DNA of 64,000 nt from Pseudonocardia sp. EC080619-01 (GCF_001420995.1 NZ_CP012184.1:5688501-5752500); one strand, 5' to 3'. Positions 17,461 to 25,774 are shown, numbered from the stretch's first letter. The notes: generated by a model from the sequence alone, not told the origin. Made by a program: numbers and translations.

Positions 17461-17497
17461 AGCGGCATAAGTCGAAGAGCTGATTCGTCTAGCCGCT
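17461..17497. promoter_or_regulatory. Nested inverted repeats in the LysR divergent promoter
   Basis: AGTCGAA-GAGCTGA-TTCGTCT (17470-17490; 6 of 7 arm positions pair) lies inside AGCGGC/GCCGCT outer arms (17461-17466 and 17492-17497). Size and location fit a LysR-type binding site that controls both directions. TAGCAT at 17497-17502 may be the lysR -10 box, 8 nt before its ATG. Confidence 0.55.
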
Positions 17498-17510
17498 AGC
17501 ATTCGCGGTT

Positions 17511-18395
17511 ATGGAACTGCGGCATCTGCGCTACCTGGTCACCGTGGTCGACGAGGGCACCGTCACTGCGGCCGCGGAGACGCTGCACGTCGCGCAGCCC
17601 GGCGTGAGCGCGCAGCTGCGGCAGCTGGAACGGGAGCTGGGGGAGACCCTCCTCGAACGCGGTCCCCGTGCCGTCGTGCCGACCGAGGCAGGACGGGCGG
17701 TGCTGCCGCACGCCCGGGCCGCGCTGGCCGCCGTCGAGGGAGCCCGGGACGCCGTCGCCGCCCTCCGCGGGCTCGTGCAGGGCCGGGTCGCGGTGGGGAT
17801 GGCCAGCTCGCTGCCCGACACCGTGCTCGCCGACCCGGTGGGCGACTTCGCCGCCGAGCACCCCGGGGTCGAGGTGACACTGCGCGAGGGCACCACCGAC
17901 GAGCTCGTCACGGATCTGCGTGCCGGGCGCGTCGATCTGGCGGTCCTCGGGTTCCCCACCGCACCGCCCGACGGGCTCGACGGCCGGGTGCTGGTCGAGT
18001 CCGAGCTGGTCGCCGCTGTCGCCGCGGACGACGCCGTCGCCGGCGACGCGGTGCTCCCGCTCGCCGAGCTGGTGCGGCGCCCGCTGATCTGCCTGCCCCG
18101 CGGCCACGGATTGCGCACCGCGCTGGACGGCGCGCTCGCGGCGCACGGCCTGACCGCCCGGGTGACGTTCGAGTCCGGTGCGATGAACCTGCTGCTGCGC
18201 CTCGCCGCCCGTGGGGCGGGGACGGCCGTCGTCCCGGCACCGGCGCTGCGGGCCGCCGCGGTGCAGGCGCTGGAGCGGCCGCCGGCGGCGCTGGCGCTCG
18301 AACCGGAGGTGCGGACCCGGCTGCACCTGGTGTGGCGCTCGGGCGGGCCCGGGGGACCCGCCGCGCGCGCGTTGCTCGACCGGCTGCTCGGCTGA
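17511..18395 (+). CDS. LysR family transcriptional regulator
   Basis: This 294-residue protein has the N-terminal winged helix-turn-helix (RHLRYLVTVVDEGTVTAAAE, then VAQPGVSAQLRQLERELGE) and the effector-binding domain from about residue 90 (GRVAVGMASSLPDTVL). It faces the FAD oxidoreductase across a 71-bp promoter region with nested dyads, the classical arrangement for a LysR regulator and its target. The inducer is unknown. Confidence 0.92.
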   Translation: MELRHLRYLVTVVDEGTVTAAAETLHVAQPGVSAQLRQLERELGETLLERGPRAVVPTEAGRAVLPHARAALAAVEGARDAVAALRGLVQGRVAVGMASSLPDTVLADPVGDFAAEHPGVEVTLREGTTDELVTDLRAGRVDLAVLGFPTAPPDGLDGRVLVESELVAAVAADDAVAGDAVLPLAELVRRPLICLPRGHGLRTALDGALAAHGLTARVTFESGAMNLLLRLAARGAGTAVVPAPALRAAAVQALERPPAALALEPEVRTRLHLVWRSGGPGGPAARALLDRLLG

Positions 18396-18407
18396 CCCCG
18401 CAGCCGC

Positions 18408-19205
18408 TCAGGTGCGGGGGACCGACACCAGCACGCGGACGGCCTCGGCGACGGCGGCGCGCCGTGCCACCCGGACCGCCGACGCGATCGGCCGCAGCGC
18501 GTCGGAGCGGGCCACCGCGGCCGACGCCGACAGCGCCCCGCCCGGGGCGTCGCCGTTCGCGGCGGAGAGGATCGCGTCGACCTCGTCGGCCTGCTGGAGC
18601 ACCCGCAGCGCCTGCGGCGGCATGCCGTCCGGCCACAGTGCACGCGGCCGGCCGCGCAGCGCCGCGGCGATCTCCTCGCGCACACCCGGCCGGTGCCGGG
18701 CGACGCCCATGTAGGACAGCGCCGCCGCGGCGTTGCGGACCTGTCCGCGCAGGTCCCGCTCGGCCTCGTTCAGCGCCACGTACTCCGGCACCGGCCCGCT
18801 GTCCGGCACCGCGTGGACGGTCCAGCGGACGACGCCGTCGGCGATCGGGGACGGGACGACGCCGAGCCCGGCGTCCGGGAACAGGACGCCCTCGCCGGCC
18901 GTCGTCGCCTCGCGGGAGAACGGGCCGGGGCCGGGCAGCCCGCGCACGTCACCGGGGGCGGGCAGCACGACCCGGGCCGACCCGCGCGGCGCCGCCCGGC
19001 GGACGGCGGCCAGCAGCAGCGTGGTCGACGTCGGGGTCGTACCGGGGCCGGGCAGGTCGGTCAGGGCAGCCGTCCCGTCGTCGGCGGCCAGGACGTCGTG
19101 CGCCTCCGACCACGGCGCGAGCGCGTCGAGGACGTCGTCGGGGGCGGCGGTCCCGGCCAGCCAGGCCGAGGCCCAGACGGCAAGGGTCGCGGAGGCACTG
19201 GACAC
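18408..19205 (-). CDS. Conserved actinobacterial hypothetical protein (Rv1486c-like by position)
   Basis: This 265-residue soluble protein has no recognised domain. It has a helical N-terminal half (VWASAWLAG, VLDALAPWSEAHDVL) and a conserved-looking LNEAERDLRGQVRNAAAAL. The GTG at 19205 is chosen because TAGCCT lies exactly 7 nt before it; a GTG at 19241 would add 12 residues. Its location, opposite in strand and before an NfeD/SPFH pair, matches Rv1486c in M. tuberculosis as I remember it. That assignment is inference from order. Confidence 0.7.
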   Translation of the reverse strand: MSSASATLAVWASAWLAGTAAPDDVLDALAPWSEAHDVLAADDGTAALTDLPGPGTTPTSTTLLLAAVRRAAPRGSARVVLPAPGDVRGLPGPGPFSREATTAGEGVLFPDAGLGVVPSPIADGVVRWTVHAVPDSGPVPEYVALNEAERDLRGQVRNAAAALSYMGVARHRPGVREEIAAALRGRPRALWPDGMPPQALRVLQQADEVDAILSAANGDAPGGALSASAAVARSDALRPIASAVRVARRAAVAEAVRVLVSVPRT

Positions 19206-19351
19206 GGCCGTCAGGCTAACGATCGTGGGCGCCGCGCACACCCGGCAGGAGGGTGACGCTGAGTGCCCGCGAGTCAGCGGGGTGTGACCACGACCGGGTG
19301 GGCGTGTCGTACACCGGTGACGGGCGGGTCCCGCGGCGATACTCGACGACC

Positions 19352-20206
19352 ATGAGCCGGACCCACGACTACCGCGGCGCGTTCGACGCCGCAGGCACCC
19401 GTGCCGCGCGCCCGTCCCGCGTCGCGGAGGTCCCGGCCGAGCCCGGCCTCGTCGTGGAGGACCCGGCGAGCGGGTTCTGCGGAGCGGTCGTCGGGATCAC
19501 GGGGTCCGAGGTGACGCTGGAGGACCGCTTCGGCGGGCGGCGGATCTTCCCGCTGCGGCCCGCGGCGTTCCTGTTCGAGGGCGCTCCGGCCACGCTGGTG
19601 CGCCCGAAGGCCGCGCCGGCCGGACGGACGCTGTCCGCGTCGGGGTCGGTGCACGTCGCGGGCCACCGGGCCCGCACGGCCCGCGCCGCCCGGATCTGGG
19701 TCGAGGGCCTGCACGACGCCCACCTGCTCGAGCAGGTGTGGGGGCACGACCTGCGGGTGGAGGGTGTCGTCGTCGAACCCCTGCACGGCGTCGACGACCT
19801 GGCCGCCGCCGTCCGCGACTTCGCACCCGGGCCGCACCGCCGTCTCGGGATCCTGGTCGACCACCTCGTCGAGGGCACCAAGGAGACCCGGCAGGCGCGC
19901 GAGGCGTACCGCGCCACCCGGGAGGCGCAGCACCACGTGCTCGTCACCGGTCACCCGTACGTCGACGTGTGGCAGGCGGTGAAACCGTCCGTGGTCGGGA
20001 TCCGGGAGTGGCCGGTGATCCCGCGGGGGACGGACTGGAAGACCGGGGTGTGTGCCCGGCTCGGCTGGGGCGAGCCCGCGGACGGCGCGCGCCGGGTGCT
20101 GGGCGCGGTCTCGAGCTACCGCGACCTGGAGTCGCCGATGATCGGGGCCGTCGAGCGGCTGATCGACTTCGTGACGGCGATCGAGGAACCGGACGCGAGG
20201 GCCTGA
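19352..20206 (+). CDS. DUF3097 domain-containing protein
   Basis: This 284-residue protein matches the actinobacterial DUF3097 family: VEDPASGFCGAVVGITGSEVTLEDRFG in the N-terminal part and the TOPRIM-like core (ARIWVEGLHDAHLLEQVWG, then RRLGILVDHLVEGTKE). The Glu-Gly-x-x-Asp-Ala and Asp-His residues suggest a metal-binding nucleotidyl fold, but the family function is unknown. The ATG at 19352 has a GATACT hexamer 8 nt upstream. Confidence 0.88.
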   Translation: MSRTHDYRGAFDAAGTRAARPSRVAEVPAEPGLVVEDPASGFCGAVVGITGSEVTLEDRFGGRRIFPLRPAAFLFEGAPATLVRPKAAPAGRTLSASGSVHVAGHRARTARAARIWVEGLHDAHLLEQVWGHDLRVEGVVVEPLHGVDDLAAAVRDFAPGPHRRLGILVDHLVEGTKETRQAREAYRATREAQHHVLVTGHPYVDVWQAVKPSVVGIREWPVIPRGTDWKTGVCARLGWGEPADGARRVLGAVSSYRDLESPMIGAVERLIDFVTAIEEPDARA

Positions 20207-20287
20207 ACCGGCTGCGCCCCAATAACGATCAGGCCAACCGACGGTGGATCCGCGCCGCCGAATGTCCGATTCTGGCACCCTGGACGC

Positions 20288-20737
20288 ATGACACCGGCAC
20301 TGATCTGGCTGCTCGTCGGGGTGGTCCTGGTCGGGGCGGAGTTCGTGTCCGGCGAGCTGTTCCTGGTGATGCTCGGCGGGGGTGCGCTCGCCGCGGCCGG
20401 GGGCGCCGCGCTCGGACTGGGGCTGCTGCCGAGCGCGGGACTGTTCGCGATCGTGTCCGTGCTGTTGCTGCTGGCCGTCCGGCCGGTCGCGAAACGGAAG
20501 CTGCAGGAACGGATGGGGTCGCTGGAACGCCACCAGGACCGGTTCGTGGGCTCCGCCGCCGAGGTCGTCCAGCGGGTCGACGGCGAGGGCGGCCAGGTCC
20601 GGATCGGCAAGGAGGTCTGGTCGGCCCGCTCGATGGACGGGCGCGAGGTCCTCGAGGCGGGCACGACCGTCACCGTCCTGCAGGTCACCGGCGCTGCCGT
20701 GCTCGTGACCGGCCGGGGGGAACTGCCGGCGTCCTGA
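20288..20737 (+). CDS. NfeD-like membrane protein
   Basis: This 149-residue protein has two or three N-terminal hydrophobic segments (LIWLLVGVVLVGAEFVSGEL, AGLFAIVSVLLLLAVRPV) and a C-terminal OB-fold NfeD domain (GSAAEVVQRVDGEGGQVRIG, ending in VTVLQVTGAAVLV). NfeD proteins are encoded with SPFH proteins and are thought to anchor or organise them in membrane microdomains. The SPFH gene follows after 77 bp. Confidence 0.92.
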   Translation: MTPALIWLLVGVVLVGAEFVSGELFLVMLGGGALAAAGGAALGLGLLPSAGLFAIVSVLLLLAVRPVAKRKLQERMGSLERHQDRFVGSAAEVVQRVDGEGGQVRIGKEVWSARSMDGREVLEAGTTVTVLQVTGAAVLVTGRGELPAS

Positions 20738-20751
20738 GCGCCGGCGATCGA

Positions 20752-20796
20752 GCCCCGGGGACTCCGGGGCGTACGTGAGCGCCGGTCCTCCGGCGC
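20752..20796. promoter_or_regulatory. Two tandem perfect hairpins between nfeD and the SPFH gene
   Basis: GCCCCGG-GGACT-CCGGGGC (20752-20770) and GCGCCGG-TCCT-CCGGCGC (20779-20796) are perfect 7-bp stems 8 nt apart. They lie between two genes expected to be co-expressed, so they may attenuate read-through or protect a processed mRNA end. Neither has a T-run. Confidence 0.6.
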
Positions 20797-20814
20797 GCAT
20801 CGAGGGGAGGCCGG

Positions 20815-22053
20815 ATGGATGCCGGTGTGATCATCGCGATCGTCCTGCTCGTCCTGGTCGTGACGATCGTCGTCAAGTCGATCGTCATCGTGCCGCAGGA
20901 GTGGGCGTACATCATCGAGCGGCTCGGCCGCTACCACAGCACCCGGGAGGGCGGCCCCGCCATCCTGGTGCCGTTCGTGGACCGCACCCGGGAGCGGGTC
21001 GACCTGCGGGAGCAGGTCGTGTCCTTCCCGCCGCAGCCGGTCATCACCCAGGACAACCTGACGGTGAACATCGACACGGTCGTCTACTTCAAGGTCAACG
21101 ACGCCAAGGCCGCGGTCTACGAGATCGCCAACTACATCGCCGGTGTCGAGCAGATCACCACCACGACCCTGCGGAACGTGGTCGGCGGGATGACGCTGGA
21201 GCAGACCCTGACCTCGCGGGACCGGATCAACACCGCGCTGCGCGGCGAGCTCGACGAGGCCACCGAGCGCTGGGGCATCCGGGTGGCCCGGGTCGAGATC
21301 AAGGCGATCGACCCGCCGCCGTCCATCCAGAACTCGATGGAACAGCAGATGAAGGCCGACCGTGAGAAGCGGGCCATGATCCTCACGGCGGAGGGCCAGC
21401 GGGAGTCGGCGATCCGCAGCGCCGAGGGTCAGAAGCAGTCGCAGATCCTCACCGCCGAGGGTGCCAAGCAGGCGTCCATCCTGGAGGCCGAGGCCGAGCG
21501 GCAGGGCGAGATCCTGCGCGCGCAGGGCCGCCGGGCCGCGCAGTACCTCGAGGCACAGGGTGCGGCGAAGGCGATCGAGAAGAAGTTCGCCGCGATCAAG
21601 GCAGGCCGGCCGACCCCGGAGCTGCTCGCCTACGAGTACCTCCAGACGCTGCCGGAGATGGCGCAGGGCGAGGCCAGCAAGATGTGGGTCGTGCCGTCCG
21701 ACTTCGGCAAGGCCCTGGAGGGCTTCACCCGCATGCTCGGGGCGCCCGGCGACGACGGTGTCTTCCGCTACACCCCCAGCCCGGACGACGGCACGGTGTC
21801 GCGTCCCGCCGACGACGACGACTCCGTCGAGGACTGGTTCGACACCTCCACCGACCCGGAGATCGCCCGGCAGGTCGCCGAGGCCACCGCGGCGGCCCAG
21901 GCGGAGGTGCCGCCGGTCGGCGACCGCCCGGCGTCCGGGGGCGACGGTGGCGGGTCCTCCCCGTCGCAGATCGAGGCGTCCCGCCAGGTCCCGGGACTGA
22001 GCACCACCCCGGGCGACGTGCAGCCGCACCCGAACGGTGAGCACCAGGGCTGA
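20815..22053 (+). CDS. SPFH/Band 7 family protein (stomatin/QmcA-like)
   Basis: This 412-residue protein has an N-terminal membrane anchor (VIIAIVLLVLVVTIVVKSIVIV), the SPFH domain at about residues 25-185 (VPQEWAYIIERLGRYH, VNIDTVVYFKV), and a long heptad-like coiled coil rich in AEGQ/AEGAK repeats (about 185-250). The C-terminal ~100 residues are acidic and disordered, longer than in simple stomatins. It is a membrane-scaffold protein paired with NfeD, in the position of Rv1487-Rv1488. GAGGGGAGG precedes the ATG. Confidence 0.93.
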   Translation: MDAGVIIAIVLLVLVVTIVVKSIVIVPQEWAYIIERLGRYHSTREGGPAILVPFVDRTRERVDLREQVVSFPPQPVITQDNLTVNIDTVVYFKVNDAKAAVYEIANYIAGVEQITTTTLRNVVGGMTLEQTLTSRDRINTALRGELDEATERWGIRVARVEIKAIDPPPSIQNSMEQQMKADREKRAMILTAEGQRESAIRSAEGQKQSQILTAEGAKQASILEAEAERQGEILRAQGRRAAQYLEAQGAAKAIEKKFAAIKAGRPTPELLAYEYLQTLPEMAQGEASKMWVVPSDFGKALEGFTRMLGAPGDDGVFRYTPSPDDGTVSRPADDDDSVEDWFDTSTDPEIARQVAEATAAAQAEVPPVGDRPASGGDGGGSSPSQIEASRQVPGLSTTPGDVQPHPNGEHQG

Positions 22054-22076
22054 CGCCCCGCTCCACCCGTCCCCTC

Positions 22077-22132
22077 AGCGGCCCGGGGAACCGCCGTCCG
22101 GCACCACCGGACCGCGGCTCCCCGGGCCCGCT
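22077..22132. terminator. Bidirectional terminator between SPFH gene and cbiO
   Basis: A long imperfect stem runs from AGCGGCCCGGGGA to TCCCCGGGCCCGCT, with the tip GTCCGG-CACCA-CCGGAC. It lies between convergent genes ending at 22053 and 22132. Confidence 0.7.
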
Positions 22133-22863
22133 CATGCCAGTACGAAGCCGTAGGGCAGTTCGAGGCGGTGCCTCGCCAGCAGGGCATCGTCGGCGAGGAG
22201 ATCCCGGGTCGGGCCGTCGGCGGTGACCACCCCGCCGTCGAGGACGACGCTGCGCGGGCACAGCTGCAGCGCGTACGGCAGGTCGTGGGTGACCATCAGC
22301 ATCGTCACGTCCAGCCCGAGCAGGACCTCGGCCAGTTCGCGGCGGGCCACCGGGTCCAGGTTCGACGACGGCTCGTCGAGAACCAGGATCTCCGGGTCGC
22401 AGGCGAGAACCGTCGCCAGCGCCACCCGGCGCCGCTGGCCCCCGGAGAGGTGCAGCGGGGACCGGTCGGCGTGCCCCTCCATCCCGACCGCGCGCAGCGC
22501 CGTCCGGACCCGGTCGGTGAGCGCGTCGCCGCGCAGCCCGAAGTTCGCGGGCCCGAACGCGACGTCCTCGCCGACGGTGGGCATGAACAGCTGGTCGTCC
22601 GGGTCCTGGAAGACGATCCCCACCCGGCGCCGGATCTCCTGCAGGTTCGGCCGCTCCACCGCGAGCCCGCCCACCTCGACCGACCCCTCCCCGCCGCCGA
22701 GGATCCCGTTCAGGTGCAGCACGAGCGTCGTCTTCCCGGCGCCGTTCGGACCGAGGAGCGCGACCCGTTCCCCACGGGCGACGGTGAGGTCGACCCCGTA
22801 GAGGGCCTGGTGGCCGTCGGGGTAGGCGTAGGCGAGATCGTGCAGGCGCAGCGACGGGTTCAC
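22132..22863 (-). CDS. cbiO: Energy-coupling factor ABC ATPase (CbiO)
   Basis: This 243-residue ATPase has Walker A GPNGAGKTT, the Q-loop FQDPDDQLF, signature LSGGQRRRVALA, Walker B ILVLDEPSS and the H-loop His in MVTHDLPYAL. It powers the cobalt/nickel ECF importer encoded immediately upstream. The GTG at 22863 overlaps the cbiQ stop (GTGA); longer versions would run into cbiQ. It is the last gene of the operon. Confidence 0.93.
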   Translation of the reverse strand: MNPSLRLHDLAYAYPDGHQALYGVDLTVARGERVALLGPNGAGKTTLVLHLNGILGGGEGSVEVGGLAVERPNLQEIRRRVGIVFQDPDDQLFMPTVGEDVAFGPANFGLRGDALTDRVRTALRAVGMEGHADRSPLHLSGGQRRRVALATVLACDPEILVLDEPSSNLDPVARRELAEVLLGLDVTMLMVTHDLPYALQLCPRSVVLDGGVVTADGPTRDLLADDALLARHRLELPYGFVLA

Positions 22864-23624
22864 GTCAGCAACCAGCCCGATCCGGCGAGCACCAGCGCGA
22901 CGGCCGCCGCCGACAGCCCGGCGACCCACTGCCGGGCGGTGGTCCGGGTGTCGCCCAGTGGCGGCATGGTCCCGGTCCAGCCGCGGGACAGCATCGCCAG
23001 GTGCACCCGCTCACCACCCTCGTAGGAGCGGACGAACAGGGCTCCGATCCCGCGTGCCGTGGCCGCGGCCTGCCAGAGGAACCGCGGGTCGTGCCCGCGG
23101 GAGATCCGGGACAGCCGCATCCGGCGGGCCTCTCCGGCGATCACCTCGGCGTAGCGCAGCATCAGCGTGGCGATCGTGGTCACGATCGCCGGGGCCCGCA
23201 GTCGCTGCAGGCCGGCGAGCAGGTCGCGCATCGGTGTCGTCGCGGCGAGGGTCAGCGAGGTCAGGACGCCGAGGGTCCCCTTGATGAGGATGTTCCACGC
23301 CCCGAGCAGGCCGGGCCCGGACAGCGCGAACCCGAGGACGTCCACCGACGGCGGCGGGCCGGTGAGCGGCAGCAGCACCGCCAGCACGACGAACGGCAGC
23401 TCGATCAGCGACCGCCGCAGGATCCAGCCCGGCGGGATCCGCGCCGCGGTCCAGACCGCCACGAGAAGCAGCGCGAACCCGCCGAACACCGCGAACGCCT
23501 CCCGCGGCGTGGCGACCACGCACACCACGACCAGGAACGCCGAGACGATCTTGACCTCGGGCGGGAGCCGGTGCACGGGGGAGTCGTGGGCGAGATGCAG
23601 CGGGTGGGTGTGCCCCGCTCCCAT
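22860..23624 (-). CDS. cbiQ: Energy-coupling factor transmembrane protein (CbiQ)
   Basis: This 254-residue T-component has five or six hydrophobic segments. The coupling helices carry the MRLSRISRGH (Ala-Arg-Gly-like) and LAMLSRGWTG motifs. It joins the ATPase to the CbiM/PDGLE substrate module. It overlaps cbiO by 4 nt and lies 28 nt after the PDGLE gene. Confidence 0.9.
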   Translation of the reverse strand: MGAGHTHPLHLAHDSPVHRLPPEVKIVSAFLVVVCVVATPREAFAVFGGFALLLVAVWTAARIPPGWILRRSLIELPFVVLAVLLPLTGPPPSVDVLGFALSGPGLLGAWNILIKGTLGVLTSLTLAATTPMRDLLAGLQRLRAPAIVTTIATLMLRYAEVIAGEARRMRLSRISRGHDPRFLWQAAATARGIGALFVRSYEGGERVHLAMLSRGWTGTMPPLGDTRTTARQWVAGLSAAAVALVLAGSGWLLT

Positions 23625-23652
23625 CAGACGGTCCCCGCCGGCCGGCGCCCGG

Positions 23653-24006
23653 TCACCGGGACCGGCGGCGGAGCAGCAGGAACACCCCGCCCGCCACGAC
23701 GACCGTCACCACCACTCCGGCGACGCCCGCGATCCCGGTGGTCCCGTCGGTACCGCCGACCGCGTAGCCGGCCAGCGGGCTCGACGCCGTCGCGTGCTCG
23801 CCCTCGTTCTGCGCGATGCAGCTGCCCTCCAGCTGCTCCTCGCCCTGCGGGGTCTCGACGACCGTGCAGCCGTCGCGGGCGACCGTGTCGAGGCCGTCGG
23901 GGTCCGGGGAGGCCAGGGAGGACAGCAGCCCGGCGACGAGCAGCGACACCAGGAGGAACCCGGCGAGGAACACCGCGGTGCGCCGGCCGGTGGCGGGGGT
24001 GGTCAT
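23653..24006 (-). CDS. PDGLE domain protein (CbiN-like component)
   Basis: This 117-residue protein has two membrane segments (VFLAGFLLVSLLVAGLLSSLA and GVAGVVVTVVVAGGVFLLL) that flank an extracytoplasmic loop. The loop begins with PDPDGLDTVA, a PDGLD variant of the PDGLE signature. It replaces CbiN/NikN in cobalt or nickel ECF transporters. It starts at an ATG that overlaps the cbiM stop (ATGA). The loop contains two Cys residues (RDGC and GSCIAQ) that could pair or bind metal. Confidence 0.85.
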   Translation of the reverse strand: MTTPATGRRTAVFLAGFLLVSLLVAGLLSSLASPDPDGLDTVARDGCTVVETPQGEEQLEGSCIAQNEGEHATASSPLAGYAVGGTDGTTGIAGVAGVVVTVVVAGGVFLLLRRRSR

Positions 24007-24722
24007 CGGGCCGTCCCTCCGGTCCCGGACGGGGACCGGCGCGCGAGCGGCACCGACGTCCCCCTGAGCAGGTACACGAGATCGGGCCGCACCGCGGCGA
24101 CCGCGCCGACGGTCGCCGCGGTGATCACGCCCTCGCCGATCCCGATCAGCACGTGCAGGCCGCCCATCAGCGCGAACACGGTGCCGAGCGTCGCGCCCCC
24201 GGCTCCGCCGATCGCGTACTCGGCCACGAAGCCCATCGCCGCGACGACGGTGTTGAGCAGGGCCGCGACGAAGGCGACGCCGACGAGACCGCCCCGGGAG
24301 CGGAGGGCGAGCGGGCGCAGTGCCCTGGCGACGAGCCAGCCGGCCGTCACCCCGATCACCGCCATGTTGGTGATGTTGAGCCCGAGGGCCGTGAGACCAC
24401 CGTCGGCGAACAGCAGGGCCTGCACGACCAGGACGATCGAGATCGAGATCATCCCGACCCACGGGCCGACGAGGATCGCGACCAGGGCGCCACCGAGCAG
24501 GTGCCCGCTGGCACCGGGCAGGATCGGGAAGTTGATCATCTGGACGGCGAAGACGAACGCCGTCACCAGCCCGGCCATCGGGGCCGTCCGGTCGTCGAGG
24601 TCGGCGCGGGCCCGGACGACGGCCAGTGCGAGCGCGCCGACCGCCACCACGCCGAAGAGCAGCGCGGTCGGCCCGTTCACCAACCCGTCGCTCATGTGCA
24701 TGGCGACCGCATGGGTCTGCAT
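24003..24722 (-). CDS. cbiM: Cobalt/nickel ECF transporter substrate-binding subunit (CbiM)
   Basis: This 239-residue S-component has seven predicted hydrophobic segments with GHLLGGALVAILVGPWVGM and GLGLNITNMAVIG-type signatures. The N-terminal MHMSDG block carries the His that, with the free N-terminus, binds the metal in CbiM/NikM. The ATG at 24722 has GAGGGGG before it but places 7 residues ahead of MHMSDG. The ATG at 24701 would expose Met-His directly but lacks a ribosome site. Either the peptide is processed or 24701 is the true start. Metal choice (Co or Ni) is not decidable. Confidence 0.88.
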   Translation of the reverse strand: MQTHAVAMHMSDGLVNGPTALLFGVVAVGALALAVVRARADLDDRTAPMAGLVTAFVFAVQMINFPILPGASGHLLGGALVAILVGPWVGMISISIVLVVQALLFADGGLTALGLNITNMAVIGVTAGWLVARALRPLALRSRGGLVGVAFVAALLNTVVAAMGFVAEYAIGGAGGATLGTVFALMGGLHVLIGIGEGVITAATVGAVAAVRPDLVYLLRGTSVPLARRSPSGTGGTAR

Positions 24723-24794
24723 CGCGCCCCCTCGCCGGGTCCGGTGGACCGGCCGCCACCCGGCCGGGTGAGGGGATTGAACGCGACACGGGTG

Positions 24795-24829
24795 CTGCTG
24801 CACAGAGCTGGCAGCAGGTAAGGACCTGC
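24795..24829 (-). promoter_or_regulatory. Overlapping, mutually exclusive hairpins upstream of cbiM
   Basis: On the cbiM-sense strand, GCAGGT-CCTT-ACCTGC (24829-24814) is followed by CTGCTGC-CAGCTCTGT-GCAGCAG (24817-24795). Both stems are perfect and share CTGC, so only one can form at a time. A Cys-rich reading frame begins in the first hairpin (ATG at 24831, MQVLTCCQLCAAA). This resembles an attenuation or metal-sensing leader but matches no riboswitch I know. Confidence 0.45.
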
Positions 24830-24880
24830 ATGTCCGGAATGTCGCCTCGGGACCTGCCGGAACGGAGAGTGCGCAGGGCC

Positions 24881-25774
24881 CTACCGGGCCGAGGCCGCCT
24901 CCTCCTGCTCGGCCATGAGCTTGTCGTCCTTACGGGCGGCGATCCGCGAGACCCGGAACAGCGCCTTGCGGCGGGCACGGCCGAGCGGGAGCGCGATCCG
25001 GCCGATGCGGACGTCGAGCGGGCGGACGTCGAAGGTGCCGGACTCGCCGAGCTCGTCGATCAGCTGCTGCTGCTCGTCGGAGATCTGCTGCTCGTACTCC
25101 GAGGACACCGAGCCGCGGGCGATGCGGAACGCCGCGAGGGTCTCCGGCACGCCGAGGAAGTCGCCGTACTGCAGCAGCCGCATCCAGAGGTCGAGGTCCA
25201 TGATGAACCGCCGGTCGGCACGCCAGCCGCCGGCCGTCACGAACTGCTCCTGCCGGAACAGGACGTTGCCCGGCTCGCCGATCGGGTTGGCGCCGTTGCG
25301 GATGACGCGACGGGCCACCTCGCTGCCCGAGTGCAGCCCGACGAGTCCGGCGCCCAGCCCGCGCCGGGGCACGAGGACGCGGCTCTGCTCGTCGATCATG
25401 TGCCGGCGGGACGCGACGAGGGCCAGCGACGGGTCGTCGCGCATCGGCGGCACCTGCAGCTCCAGGCAGCGCGGGTGCAGCAGGTCGTCGGCGCACACGA
25501 GCTTGACCAGGGGAGCGCGGCACAGCTGCACCGCGCGGTTCCAGTTCTCGCCCTGCGACAGGGTCTCGCGGTTGCGCTCCACCCGGATCCGCGGGTCGCG
25601 GAACGACGTCGCGATCTCCCAGCTGCGGTCGGAGCTGTTGTTCTCCAGCACGACGAGCTCGAAGTCCCGCCAGGTCTGCTCCAGGACACTGCGGATGGTC
25701 TCCGCGAGGTAGCTCTCACCGTTGTAGACCGGGATGCAGACGGACACGCTGGGCAGGAAGCCGCCGGGCCTCAT
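24881..25774 (-). CDS. Glycosyltransferase family 2
   Basis: This 297-residue GT-A fold enzyme has an N-terminal nucleotide-sugar domain: VSVCIPVYNGESYLAETIRS, ENNSSDRSWEI and a DxD-like CADDLLHP. The acceptor region includes FIMDLDLWMRLL. The C-terminus is basic then acidic (KDDKLMAEQEEAASAR) and has no membrane anchor. GAGG lies 6 nt before the ATG at 25774. It is divergent from the second glycosyltransferase and probably part of the same surface-glycan locus. Confidence 0.88.
   Translation of the reverse strand: MRPGGFLPSVSVCIPVYNGESYLAETIRSVLEQTWRDFELVVLENNSSDRSWEIATSFRDPRIRVERNRETLSQGENWNRAVQLCRAPLVKLVCADDLLHPRCLELQVPPMRDDPSLALVASRRHMIDEQSRVLVPRRGLGAGLVGLHSGSEVARRVIRNGANPIGEPGNVLFRQEQFVTAGGWRADRRFIMDLDLWMRLLQYGDFLGVPETLAAFRIARGSVSSEYEQQISDEQQQLIDELGESGTFDVRPLDVRIGRIALPLGRARRKALFRVSRIAARKDDKLMAEQEEAASAR

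Noticed and set aside
9442..18395. Prophage or conjugative element around the integrase
   Set aside because: No structural, replication, excision or transfer gene and no tRNA attachment site; other genes are ordinary metabolic ones.
24723..24880. Cobalamin riboswitch before cbiM
   Set aside because: No B12-box-like conserved segment was found; only competing simple stems are visible.
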